64,000 nt of DNA from Granulicella sp. (GTDB taxonomy: Bacteria > Acidobacteriota > Terriglobia > Terriglobales > Acidobacteriaceae). Shown here in pieces: positions 36,356 through 45,192 of this stretch. Position numbers and translations under genes: made by a program. The DNA lies in contig DAHXNO010000070.1 of the NCBI GenBank assembly GCA_027365345.1, forward strand, positions 32,252 through 96,251, written 5' to 3'. Position 1 is the first letter of the stretch. Every line of letters begins with the position of its first letter. Under the pieces are notes generated by a model that worked only from the letters and a program-made list of their open reading frames with translations, had not been told where the DNA came from and did no database searches.

Positions 36356-37807
36356 TTAGAACCCGCCGAGAGAAACGTGTTTGGTTTCGAGGAAGGCATC
36401 CAGGCCTTCGCTGCCCAGTTCCCGGCCCCAGCCGCTTTGCTTGACGCCGCCGAAGGGACACTGACTGCTGGTGGGCGCTCCATCATTGATGCCCAGGGTT
36501 CCCGCTTCAATCTGTTCGGCAAGCCGAAAGATACGCGTGACGTCGCGGGTCATGGCATAGGCGCTCAAGCCGTACTCTGAGCGGTTGGCCAGCTCCACGG
36601 CTTCCGCCTCCGTATCAAAGCAGGCAATGGGGGCGATCGGCGCAAAGGTCTCCTGCTGCATGCAGACCGCGTCGTGCGGCGCGTCGCCGATCACCGTCGG
36701 CTCAAGGAAAAATCCATCTGCGCCAGCGAGCGGCTTGCCGCCGCATAAGAGCTTGCCGCCTCTGCTGAGGGTGTCTTCGATCTGGCTCAGCGCGGCTTGC
36801 ACGGCCTCCCTGCTGATGAGCGGACCGATGTCAGCACCCGGTTCGAGACCGGAACAGGTTTTGAGCTTTTTGGTTCCTTCCACGAAGCGCGCGACGAATT
36901 TGTCGTGAATGCTGCGCTGCACGTAGATCCGATTGGCTGCGACGCAGGATTGACCGGTGTTCCTGAATTTTGCGACTAAAGTCTCTCGCACGGCCACATC
37001 AAGGTCGCAGTCCTCAAATACCAGAACCGGCGCCAAGCCGCCGAGTTCCAAGGAGAGCGGCTTGAGAGATTGAGCCGCGCCAGCGACCAGCTCCCGGCCC
37101 ACCCGGGTTGAGCCCGTGAAGGTGATCTTGCGACACACGGGGTTGTGGAGGAACTCCGCGGAGATGGCCCGCGCATTGCCGATGACGAGATGAAAGACCC
37201 CTGAGGGAAGTTCGGCAGCCTGGACGCATTCGGCAAGCGCGATGGCGCAGAGCGGCGTCTGCGCCGATGGTTTGAGGACGACAGGACAGCCGGCCGCAAG
37301 CGCGGGCGCAACTTTGCGCACGGCCAGCACCAAGGGGAAGTTCCAGGGAGAGATGGCTCCAACGACACCGATGGGAGTTCTAACGACCATGTTGCGCTTG
37401 CTGTCCGTCTGGTGGGGCATGATGCGACCGTGGGCGCGGCGGCCTTCTTCCGCAAACCAGTGCAGGTGGTCCTCCGCCATGGCCACTTCACCACGGCTCT
37501 GAGCGAGTGGTTTGCCGTTTTCCAGGGTGATCGTTCGGGCGATTTCATCGCGCCGCTGGGCGAGTTGATCGGCAATGCGATGGAGAAACGAGCCTCTGAC
37601 CTTTGCGGTCAGCGCTCTCCAGGCCGGAAGCGCACGATGCGCGCCCTCCAGCGCCTCCTGGACCTGGCTGAGGGAGACTTCAGAGACTTGCGCGAACGGC
37701 TTGCCCGTCGCGGGGTTGATTACCTCGACGACGGTATCGGTGACAACCCATCGCCCGTTTACATACGATCCACGCGGTTTATCGAGACTTTGCGTTTGTT
37801 CGCTCAT
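36356..37807 (-). CDS. NAD(P)-dependent aldehyde dehydrogenase, candidate sulfolactaldehyde dehydrogenase
   Basis: A 483-residue ALDH of the GabD/succinate-semialdehyde group. It shows SPWNFPLVLAVRK (Asn156), the cofactor loop FTGSTRVGREL, Glu254 in LELGG and nucleophile Cys288 in NTGQSCVAANR. First gene of the operon; 29 bp separate it from the SuyA-like gene. In the sulfo-Entner-Doudoroff route a GabD-like enzyme oxidises 3-sulfolactaldehyde to (S)-sulfolactate, exactly the substrate needed by the downstream genes. Glyceraldehyde, lactaldehyde or ketoglutarate semialdehyde are alternative substrates. Confidence 0.85.
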   Translation of the reverse strand: MSEQTQSLDKPRGSYVNGRWVVTDTVVEVINPATGKPFAQVSEVSLSQVQEALEGAHRALPAWRALTAKVRGSFLHRIADQLAQRRDEIARTITLENGKPLAQSRGEVAMAEDHLHWFAEEGRRAHGRIMPHQTDSKRNMVVRTPIGVVGAISPWNFPLVLAVRKVAPALAAGCPVVLKPSAQTPLCAIALAECVQAAELPSGVFHLVIGNARAISAEFLHNPVCRKITFTGSTRVGRELVAGAAQSLKPLSLELGGLAPVLVFEDCDLDVAVRETLVAKFRNTGQSCVAANRIYVQRSIHDKFVARFVEGTKKLKTCSGLEPGADIGPLISREAVQAALSQIEDTLSRGGKLLCGGKPLAGADGFFLEPTVIGDAPHDAVCMQQETFAPIAPIACFDTEAEAVELANRSEYGLSAYAMTRDVTRIFRLAEQIEAGTLGINDGAPTSSQCPFGGVKQSGWGRELGSEGLDAFLETKHVSLGGF

Positions 37808-38367
37808 TGCCGCTTCACTTTACCCGCTTCGGAACAAGATTGCTTGCCGAGCCTCGGCTTTGCCGGGCGCTGCGGCTATGTACTAGAGCCAGACGACCCT
37901 CATGACTCATGGTCCGGCTGAGGAACATTGTCTGTGGAGGTTGCATTCCGGCAGCGGAGCCAGGCTGCCAGCGTCTATAGATTGCCACAGATTAGCGGTA
38001 GAATGCAATCGCAATGCCCTTGCCCTGCAAAGAAAGAGATGAAGCTGCGCGGGTTTTGGCGGAGATGGGACTGGGCGCTGAGGAAGGGAGGCTCGAGCCT
38101 GAGAGGGATTTACGGTCTCCGCTGACCATGTAGGAGGGAGTATTGTTGGCCGGGGTTGCGTTGAGCGGGCAGAGACGACGCGGTTCCGCGCCTTTTACGC
38201 AGCCGGCGATGCCGGGTGCATTCGCGATTCCGCACGGCCGCGCAGGGCAGAGGTTTCGATGCAGGTGACGCATAGGCGGAGATGGACTTTACGAAAGAGT
38301 GACCGGTCACCTAAAGTGAGAGACTCTTGAAAGCATGATCGATGGATTACCACAAAGGAGTGGATGC
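37808..38367. other. Divergent promoter region of the ALDH operon and the GH42 gene
   Basis: About 560 bp without a supported gene. It must contain promoters for both directions. The perfect palindrome at 38299-38310 is the only clear element. Confidence 0.45.
38299..38310. promoter_or_regulatory. Perfect 12-bp palindrome GTGACCGGTCAC before the GH42 gene
   Basis: A self-complementary element 58 bp upstream of the GH42 start. Spacing and symmetry suit a LacI-type or similar dimeric repressor operator. No second copy was noticed in the window. Confidence 0.45.
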
Positions 38368-40536
38368 GTGAACAGAAGAAGATTCAATCAGCTAGCTGGG
38401 ATGACGGGCCTGACGGCTATGCTTGCACCGGCAGCTTTGGCCATGGAGCCTGGGGAACAGAATGGAGCATCCGGCACGAGTGTCCGCGGCGGGGATCGTT
38501 GGAGCCGCTATCTGGTGGGAACGGCTTATTATCCTGAGTGGTGGCAGCCGGCGGAGTGGGAGACCGATTTCTCCCAGATGCAGGCGATGGGGATCAATGC
38601 GGTGCGGATGGGCGAGTTCGCCTGGGGCGTCTATGAGCCGGCACCCGGCAAGTTCGAGTTTTCCTGGATGGACGACGCGATTGCCGTGGCTGGCCGCCAT
38701 GGTATCGGTGTAGTGCTGGGAACGCCGACTGCCTCGATTCCGCCGTGGCTTTACCAACTGCATCCTGATGTGCTGACGGGCGACACGAATGGGCCGTACA
38801 CCTATGGCGGACGCAAGGGGTACTGCCCCAACAGCGCGAACTACGAGAACGCCTGTGCGCGTATCGTAACCGCACTGGCTGAGCATTATGGTCACAATCC
38901 GGGGGTTATCGGCTGGCAGTTGGATAACGAACCGGGCTATCCATTTGAGATGTTCGACCCCAACTCTGAGGGTGCATTTCGAGTGTGGCTGGAAGATCGT
39001 TATGGAACCATTGAGAATCTGAACCGCGCGTGGAATGGAGCCTTTTGGAGCAACCAGTACAACGACTGGTCTCAGATTCACTTTCCTACCAATTCGGCTG
39101 AAGGTGGCTGGCAGCCGGCCATCAGCCTGGCCTACCGTGAGTTCTTCTCCGACTCCTTTCTGCGCCACCTGCGCCGTCAGACAGAGATTCTGCGGCCCCG
39201 GTGCGGGAAGCAGTTCATCTTTACGAACTGGCCGGCGCCCACGTGGTCTGTGAATGTCTACACTGCGGCAAAGGAGTTTCTGGACGCGACGGGCTGGGAC
39301 AACTATGTGAGCGCTCCGGGTCTGAGCGGGTTCCACCGTCAGTACACGTCAGCCTTCCTGAGCGACTTCTCTCGTTGTGCGGGACCGCATCAGCGGTTCC
39401 TATGCTCCGAGCAGAATGCTTACGTGCCGCCGAATGCGGACGCGGAGGGTTTGCGTCTGCAGGCATACATGGACGTAGCTCATGGCGCGCTCGGCCACTT
39501 TTATTTTGAGTGGCGGCGACCGCTGGCCGGCGGCGAACAATACCGTCCGTCGTTCATCAAAGGTTTCAACGGTGAGATGAATCCGGGTAAGCAAATGCTG
39601 GAACAGATTTGCCGGGAGCTTGCGCGGATTGGCCCACGGCTGGCTTCAGCGACGACGCGGTCTGACGTGGCGATTCTTTTTGACTTTACCAACCAGTGGG
39701 CGGAAGGATTCGGGGCTGTGGGCGATAAAGGAACCCGCTATGACGATGAAGTACCGCGTTATTACAGTGGGTTCAAGGTGCTGGGACGCAACATCGACGT
39801 GGCGCCGCTGGACAGCGACTTTGCTGCGTATCGGTTGATTCTGGCGCCGAATCTGCGGCTGATCGACGACGGAACGGTGGACCGCCTGCGCGCTTTTGTG
39901 GCCAATGGCGGCACGCTGGTGCTCAACGACCGCGCCGCAACGCAGAATATGGATTCCAGTATGAGGCGCACGCTGGCTCCGGGGCCCTTCAGCGCGATGG
40001 CCGGCGTACACTCCGTGGCGATGTTGCAGTGCAGCGAGTACAACGCGCAGAACGGATCGTTTGAAGATGAGGACAAGATGGAGATTGTCTTTACGGATGG
40101 CAAGGCTGCCTTTCACCCGCGCACCATTGTTGAGTCTCTGGAGCTGGATGGCGCAGAGGCTTTGGCAACGGTTCGCGGCGGAGGCAAGATGAACGGGCAG
40201 CCGGCCATTACGCGGAACCGGCATGGAAGAGGCTGGGTCTTCTATGTCGGCACGGACAGCGCCGATCAGGCGTTTTACGAGAGTTTGGCTCGGCAGGTGG
40301 GTAGCGCCTGCGGGTCCAGGCCCCTGATCGAGGTTCCCTACGGAGTGGAAGTGACGAGCCGGCAGGATGGGGACACGGTGTATTACTTCCTGCTGAACCT
40401 CACCGGAGATGCGCAGCCTCCGATTCCTCTGCCCCATGCGATGGAGGATTGTATTACCGGAAAGACGGGTGTGACGCAGGTGTCTCTTGGACCATTTGGT
40501 GTTGCGGTTCTGGCCGGGCAGAGTTCCTATGCCTGA
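38368..40536 (+). CDS. GH42 beta-galactosidase-like enzyme, exported
   Basis: A 722-residue protein. GTG at 38368 is taken as start because AAAGGAG precedes it and the product begins with a Tat-like NRRRFNQLAGMTGLTAM signal. The GH42 TIM barrel has its acid/base Glu188 in QLDNEPGY and the nucleophile Glu348 in FLCSEQNA, followed by the trimerisation (beta-galactosidase glutamine-amidotransferase-like) domain and a small beta domain. Likely releases beta-galactosyl residues from plant galactans or arabinogalactans in the periplasm. It converges on the GH76 gene. Confidence 0.88.
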   Translation: MNRRRFNQLAGMTGLTAMLAPAALAMEPGEQNGASGTSVRGGDRWSRYLVGTAYYPEWWQPAEWETDFSQMQAMGINAVRMGEFAWGVYEPAPGKFEFSWMDDAIAVAGRHGIGVVLGTPTASIPPWLYQLHPDVLTGDTNGPYTYGGRKGYCPNSANYENACARIVTALAEHYGHNPGVIGWQLDNEPGYPFEMFDPNSEGAFRVWLEDRYGTIENLNRAWNGAFWSNQYNDWSQIHFPTNSAEGGWQPAISLAYREFFSDSFLRHLRRQTEILRPRCGKQFIFTNWPAPTWSVNVYTAAKEFLDATGWDNYVSAPGLSGFHRQYTSAFLSDFSRCAGPHQRFLCSEQNAYVPPNADAEGLRLQAYMDVAHGALGHFYFEWRRPLAGGEQYRPSFIKGFNGEMNPGKQMLEQICRELARIGPRLASATTRSDVAILFDFTNQWAEGFGAVGDKGTRYDDEVPRYYSGFKVLGRNIDVAPLDSDFAAYRLILAPNLRLIDDGTVDRLRAFVANGGTLVLNDRAATQNMDSSMRRTLAPGPFSAMAGVHSVAMLQCSEYNAQNGSFEDEDKMEIVFTDGKAAFHPRTIVESLELDGAEALATVRGGGKMNGQPAITRNRHGRGWVFYVGTDSADQAFYESLARQVGSACGSRPLIEVPYGVEVTSRQDGDTVYYFLLNLTGDAQPPIPLPHAMEDCITGKTGVTQVSLGPFGVAVLAGQSSYA

Positions 40537-40585
40537 GCGCGCGGAAGGACGCGCGTGTCATCGGTGAGTTCCGGCAGAACGGGAC

Positions 40586-41686
40586 CTATGGGGAACTGCG
40601 GTGATGTTGAAGTTGGATGGCGGCGATCAAGGCGTCCAGAGCGGAGGTTTGCGTGGACGGGTTTGCGGGTCCGGGCGGTCCTGACCAGACGACCCCGAAC
40701 GAATGGTCAGGATTCTGATCATTGGTCAAGATGCTGTTTGCGTTGCGAAGAATAAAACGCTGCCAGCGAGCATGTGGCGCCAGTGGATAGAGATCGGCAA
40801 GGTTGCGCACGAAGATGCCCTTGAACTGAGTACCATCTCCGCCGCAATGGGGCTCGCAGGCATCGTGAAGAATCCCGTTCCGGTCGGTCAGCCGGCGAGT
40901 GGCGGCATTGGCGATCTTTTGAGCGTCATGCAGATCGCGATGCTGGCCGGGGAGTTGGGAGAGCTGCGACAGTCCACCGAGGATCACTCCCTGATTGTAG
41001 GACCATTTGCGCCGGTGGTTGTCGGTGCACTGCGGGGTGAGCCCGTCACTGATGAGGTGATCGCGCTCGATCATGCCGCTGCGGCGAAACCAGGTCCATT
41101 CGCGGATGGCCCAGTTCAGGTAATAGCTGCGTTGGGAGGCGCTATCGCTGCGATTGGCCAGATGCGCGGCTACGCTGAGAAATAGTTCGTTGGCGATGGC
41201 GTTTTTGTACTTCCGCTTTTTGCTCCACCACAGGCCGCCGCCGCAGGTTTGGTCCCAGCCACCGGACATGTTCTGAAAGATGGTTGCGGCGGCGCCGAGA
41301 TACTGTTTGTTTCCGGTCAGGTCGTACGCGTCAATCCATGCCAGCGCCCACCATCCCTCATCGTCGTAATACTGGTTGAGAAAATCGGGCTTCGCATGGT
41401 TGGCGCGGGAGTAGGTTTGCGCGATCACCCCGTTGTACTGCGTGGTTCCGGAGACTCTTGCAAAATCGACGAGCGCGGTAAGGGCGTTGGCGGAGTTCCA
41501 CCATCCGGTGTGATTCCATAGTCCGGTCTGCGGGTTATACCACTGCTGCAGGCGGTCCACTGCGAGCTGTGTCTTTGCGTCCAGGTTGTTGACCGAAGGT
41601 GGGGCAGCGGTTGCGCGCAAAGATGGGGCGAAGAGGAACAGGAGAAGAGCGGAGATTGCGAGGTAGTTTCCCAGGGATGGTTTCAT
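40586..41686 (-). CDS. GH76-type endo-alpha-1,6-mannanase-like protein, secreted
   Basis: A 366-residue protein with a Sec signal (residues 1-28) and an (alpha/alpha)6-type repeat pattern. The twin aspartates Asp108-Asp109 in YYDDEGWWALAWIDAYD are the GH76 catalytic pair; GWDQTCGGGLWWS, AIANELFLS and YNQGVILGGLSQL are further conserved blocks. GH76 enzymes cut alpha-1,6-mannan backbones of fungal or mycobacterial-type glycans. ATG 41686 has GAAGGTG upstream; a longer frame to 41896 has no signal at its start. Confidence 0.85.
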   Translation of the reverse strand: MKPSLGNYLAISALLLFLFAPSLRATAAPPSVNNLDAKTQLAVDRLQQWYNPQTGLWNHTGWWNSANALTALVDFARVSGTTQYNGVIAQTYSRANHAKPDFLNQYYDDEGWWALAWIDAYDLTGNKQYLGAAATIFQNMSGGWDQTCGGGLWWSKKRKYKNAIANELFLSVAAHLANRSDSASQRSYYLNWAIREWTWFRRSGMIERDHLISDGLTPQCTDNHRRKWSYNQGVILGGLSQLSQLPGQHRDLHDAQKIANAATRRLTDRNGILHDACEPHCGGDGTQFKGIFVRNLADLYPLAPHARWQRFILRNANSILTNDQNPDHSFGVVWSGPPGPANPSTQTSALDALIAAIQLQHHRSSP

Positions 41687-41907
41687 GACACCTTCAGCGA
41701 ATGACTCAGGGTGAGTTTGTCTGCAATGCAGTTCCTTGGACAAGATGATACGACTTCTGGAGCGATGAAGCAGAGACTGGAGGACGGCAGAGCTTTGTGA
41801 GCGGCTTTGGGGCTGGAGAGGATGGCGACGAGCGAGCTGCCAGGGCTTTAAGTCAAAGGAGGTGACTTGTGCCGACTGATTGCGTGTTGCAGCCACTGCT
41901 GTAAGAC

Positions 41908-44100
41908 TTAAGCCTCCATGAGCACCACGGCGCTGAGTGGTGGTAGGACGACGGTTTCAGAGGCCGGCACGGCGTCAGGGCGCTCTGGGGAGGCGAGCAC
42001 AAGCTTACCCGCATTGGGCAGGTTGACCGTGGCGCGAATGGAGCGGACGCGGTCATTATTGACAAGCACCACAGCGCGCTTGCCGGAGCCGGCGACGAAG
42101 ACGGTGTAGCGGACCAAGCCGTCCGCGCTGACGGTTGCTCCAAGCGTGTCGCAGAACTCCGCGTCCCACAGATAGTCTTTGTATCGGGTCCGCAGAGCAT
42201 CGATCTTCTGGCCGTATGCGAGCGTCATGGGGAAATCGCTGAGTTTGCCCTTAAAGTTGAAGGGTTCATAGCTGATGATGTAGCGGTTGAGCAGAATCAG
42301 ATTCAGCATCTGGCGGTCATCGATGCCGGTGACAGCCACCATGAGTGGAGTGTAGGAGTCGATGTAGCGGCAGACCGGGCGGGAACCCTGGTTGATACGG
42401 AAGTACGAGACGGGGTAATACTGCATCAGCCAGTCCTGGGGCCCTTCGCCGGAGAAGATGAAGTCGGGATCCACCTTGTCTGCCGCTGCTCGGAAGAGCG
42501 CCGCCATGGGCATATCTCCGTTGTAGATGTAGCCCGGAGCGGCATAGCCGTGATTGGGGCTGAAGGAGTATTCGACGGGGCCATGGTGGCACACCTCGTC
42601 ATAGAGGAAACCGGCTGAGTTGAGGGCCAGGATCTTCTTGAACTCGCCGACGGCGACCTGCTGGTAGGCGGGACAGAGGAAGTCCATGATCTCGCGGCGA
42701 TGGTTGTTGATGCCAGCAAGCTGGGTTGGGGTGAGGTAACTGTAGCCGTCGGTCTCGTAGGGCAGACCGTAGGGATCTGTGCAGGCGTACTTGTAGAGTT
42801 GCGTCCTGAACCATTCCGTGGTCATGTCCGCCCAGCTCAGTTTGGCGAAGAGGATGATCTTGACGCCCTTGCGCTTGGCATAGGCGATGGCGTCGTACAG
42901 TTCCTGCCATGTGCCCAGTCCGGGATCGGTGTTTTGAGCCGGGTCGCAGCCGTCCTGTCCGCCTTTGTTCCATCCCACGAGCTGGATGGCGCCCACGCCG
43001 TGAGAGGCGCAGTCGTCGATGTAAGGCTTGAGATCTCGATAGGGAATGCTGAAGTCCTGTTCGGGAGTGTTGATCTGTAGTTGTTGCCATGAGTGGACTT
43101 CCGTGACCCATGCGGCGACGTGCGGTTGGCGGAACCAGGTAGCGCGCCAGCGCTTGTAGACGTCGATGCCGGCGTGCCAGTCGCCGTTGTAGGGCTCAAA
43201 GACGACGGGCGCCAACTGCTTTTCTGAGCCGGGTTGGGCGAAGAGGAAGTGACAGGTGCGGAATTCAAGATGCACGGGGAGTCCGCTGATCACGTCCTCT
43301 TCCGGTACGCGGCTATCTATAGAGTCGAGAACACCCGGATGCTGTTCAAAGGTGAACTGCAGGAGATAGGGTTGGGTGGGATCGTGCATGGCGGTGTAGA
43401 GCCCCTGCTCCGGCGCCTGGAGAAGACAGAGCAGGCTCTGTTTGGAGTCAATGGTCTTGAGCGGCCAGCGGTCACCCCAGTAGCCGTGTTCGTTGCCGAA
43501 GTTGGGGTAAATCTCATCGCCAGAGAGATTGCCGTACCACATGTGCTCGGTGGTGAGCGAGGAGGTGCGGGAAGGGGGATTCAGGTCGCCGAGGTAAGGG
43601 TAGTCGAGGGTTTCGACGGTGAGTGGCGAGTGGTTGATGAGTTTGGATTCGAAGGTGAGCTGACCCTGACGGAGGGTGACGGTGGCGTGGAAGGCGATAT
43701 CCAGAACGCCACCGTTCTCGCTCGCAACGTTCTTCCACTCCAGGCGCACCTGATGGTCGGAGACCTTCTCCACCCGCGATGCCCGTTGCTTCTGGGGGAG
43801 AACGAAGTTGTCGCGGCGGTGGGGAAGCGGGGCGAGGAGCCGAAAGGAGAGGCCGAGTTCTGGGCGGCGTTGGATGGCCCAACCTGTGGAATTGCGGGTG
43901 AGGCGGGTGATGGCTCCGGTGTTGCGGTCAAAGGCGATGAGAAGCTCAGCGTCCTCAAGGATGACCTCGGCTCCGGTAGCGGTTGATTCGGCAGGAGACG
44001 ATCCCCATTCCTGGGCGTCCTTCTGGGCGTCAGAGCTGGGGTGCGACACGGCTCCGATGGCGGTCAATCCGGCGAGCTTATTGAAGGTACGTCGATTCAT
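41908..44100 (-). CDS. Exported DUF6259 glycoside-hydrolase-like protein
   Basis: A 730-residue protein. The N-terminus MNRRTFNKLAGLTAIGAV is a Tat-like signal closely parallel to that of the nearby GH42. An N-terminal beta-sandwich (AFDRNTGAITRLTRNSTGW, and an HMWYGNLSGDEIYPN block) precedes a TIM barrel with IQLVGWNKGGQDGCDP and GFLYDEVCHHGP, where acidic residues at strand ends could be catalytic. The family (DUF6259) occurs in plant-glycan utilisation loci; substrate unknown. It lies downstream-to-upstream tail to head with GH76 (222 bp), so one transcript is possible. Confidence 0.75.
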   Translation of the reverse strand: MNRRTFNKLAGLTAIGAVSHPSSDAQKDAQEWGSSPAESTATGAEVILEDAELLIAFDRNTGAITRLTRNSTGWAIQRRPELGLSFRLLAPLPHRRDNFVLPQKQRASRVEKVSDHQVRLEWKNVASENGGVLDIAFHATVTLRQGQLTFESKLINHSPLTVETLDYPYLGDLNPPSRTSSLTTEHMWYGNLSGDEIYPNFGNEHGYWGDRWPLKTIDSKQSLLCLLQAPEQGLYTAMHDPTQPYLLQFTFEQHPGVLDSIDSRVPEEDVISGLPVHLEFRTCHFLFAQPGSEKQLAPVVFEPYNGDWHAGIDVYKRWRATWFRQPHVAAWVTEVHSWQQLQINTPEQDFSIPYRDLKPYIDDCASHGVGAIQLVGWNKGGQDGCDPAQNTDPGLGTWQELYDAIAYAKRKGVKIILFAKLSWADMTTEWFRTQLYKYACTDPYGLPYETDGYSYLTPTQLAGINNHRREIMDFLCPAYQQVAVGEFKKILALNSAGFLYDEVCHHGPVEYSFSPNHGYAAPGYIYNGDMPMAALFRAAADKVDPDFIFSGEGPQDWLMQYYPVSYFRINQGSRPVCRYIDSYTPLMVAVTGIDDRQMLNLILLNRYIISYEPFNFKGKLSDFPMTLAYGQKIDALRTRYKDYLWDAEFCDTLGATVSADGLVRYTVFVAGSGKRAVVLVNNDRVRSIRATVNLPNAGKLVLASPERPDAVPASETVVLPPLSAVVLMEA

Positions 44101-44626
44101 GCTGATCCACTCCTGGAGACGATGTGCGCGTCAGAGCCGGTGCGCCTGGCGCCGGGGTCTTTCGCGTGAGGGCTTGGCGCCGACAACGAGGACAGGTCTG
44201 TGAAAACTGTCCAATGGAGGCCGGCATTCCGCAATGAGCTTGAAACTAAAGAATCTTCTGATGAGCGCAGCGGGACACCTCGGGGCAAGGGTCAATATAT
44301 TCGCGCTGAAGAAGCGATGTCAAGAGAGCGGTCTCTCAGGGCTGAAGCGCTGAGCGAAGAAGATGCCGACTGGGGCTGGACCAGAGAGGGTAACGGGCCA
44401 GGCAGGATTGCTTCTTGTCCAGTGCGGCGGCTTGGTAGCAGGTTGCAGACCGGAGAAACTCTGTGTGATGTGGATTGCAGTATGCCGGCATGGCGCGCAA
44501 CAGCGTGCAGAGAGCTGGGTCTGGAAGTGGTAGCCTGACAGGCAGGTTGGCTGCGGGCCGCCGAGAAGCGACGGGCGTAGAGGCAGGCGTTGACTTCCGA
44601 GACATCCTGGTGACCGGTATCCATGA
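44101..44626. other. Intergenic region, no supported gene
   Basis: Upstream flank of the DUF6259 gene and left border of a 3' gene fragment. No coding frame with domain features; the missing part of the fragmented gene is not here on either strand. Confidence 0.4.
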
Positions 44627-45046
44627 GGAAAGGGGGACAGATGGATCACGCGGGTTGCTCCAGTCCGTTGGTTCGATAAGCCCGCTACGCGGCTTCCAGA
44701 GGCGCTTTGGTTGACGTTTCACCCTGTGGTCTCCGGCGAGCGTGGATGGTATCTGGACAAGGTAGGCGAGCGGATCTCTCCCTTTGAGGTTCTGCGGGGA
44801 GGCGGGCGGCACATGCATGCCGTCTCCAAAGGATTCGGCTTTGAGGGGCCGGAGGGAAGCCTCTTTGTGGAAACGATCGATGCGCCTGTGGTGGCGCTGG
44901 GTGAGCGATCTCCGCTGAACTTCTCACTGGAGCAGCCGGATCTGTCTGGAGGGTTGCACTCATGTCTGTTGAACAATGCATGGGGCACAAATTACGTGAT
45001 GTGGTATGAAGAGAACATGCGGCTGCGGTTTGTGCTGCACGCTTAG
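44627..45046 (+). pseudogene. 3' fragment of a DUF5054 (GH38-like) glycosidase gene
   Basis: The frame reads VRWFDKPATRLPEALWLTF, then YLDKVGERISPFEVLRGGGR, then PLNFSLEQPDLSGGLHS and NNAWGTNYVMWYEENM. These are the conserved last 130 residues of DUF5054 family proteins, which are normally 600-900 residues long. A TGA at 44624-44626 precedes it in frame, there is no start codon or ribosome site at the border, and no matching N-terminal part lies upstream. It is the tail of a deleted or recombined gene. Confidence 0.7.
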
Positions 45047-45192
45047 AGGGTTTTCCTGTTCCTGCACTGGAGCCATCGACAGGGTGTTGTTCTGGCGATT
45101 GTTTTTGTGGAAGATGAGGTACGGGCGACGGCGATGGAAGCTTTCGCGGCTCCAAGGAAGGAGATGCAGATCCAACCGTGTTGAGGACTGAC

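Noticed and set aside
40538..40555. CGCGCG-GAAGGA-CGCGCG hairpin between GH42 and GH76 as a terminator
   Set aside because: Only a 6-bp stem in a CG-rich context with no U-tract; too weak to call.
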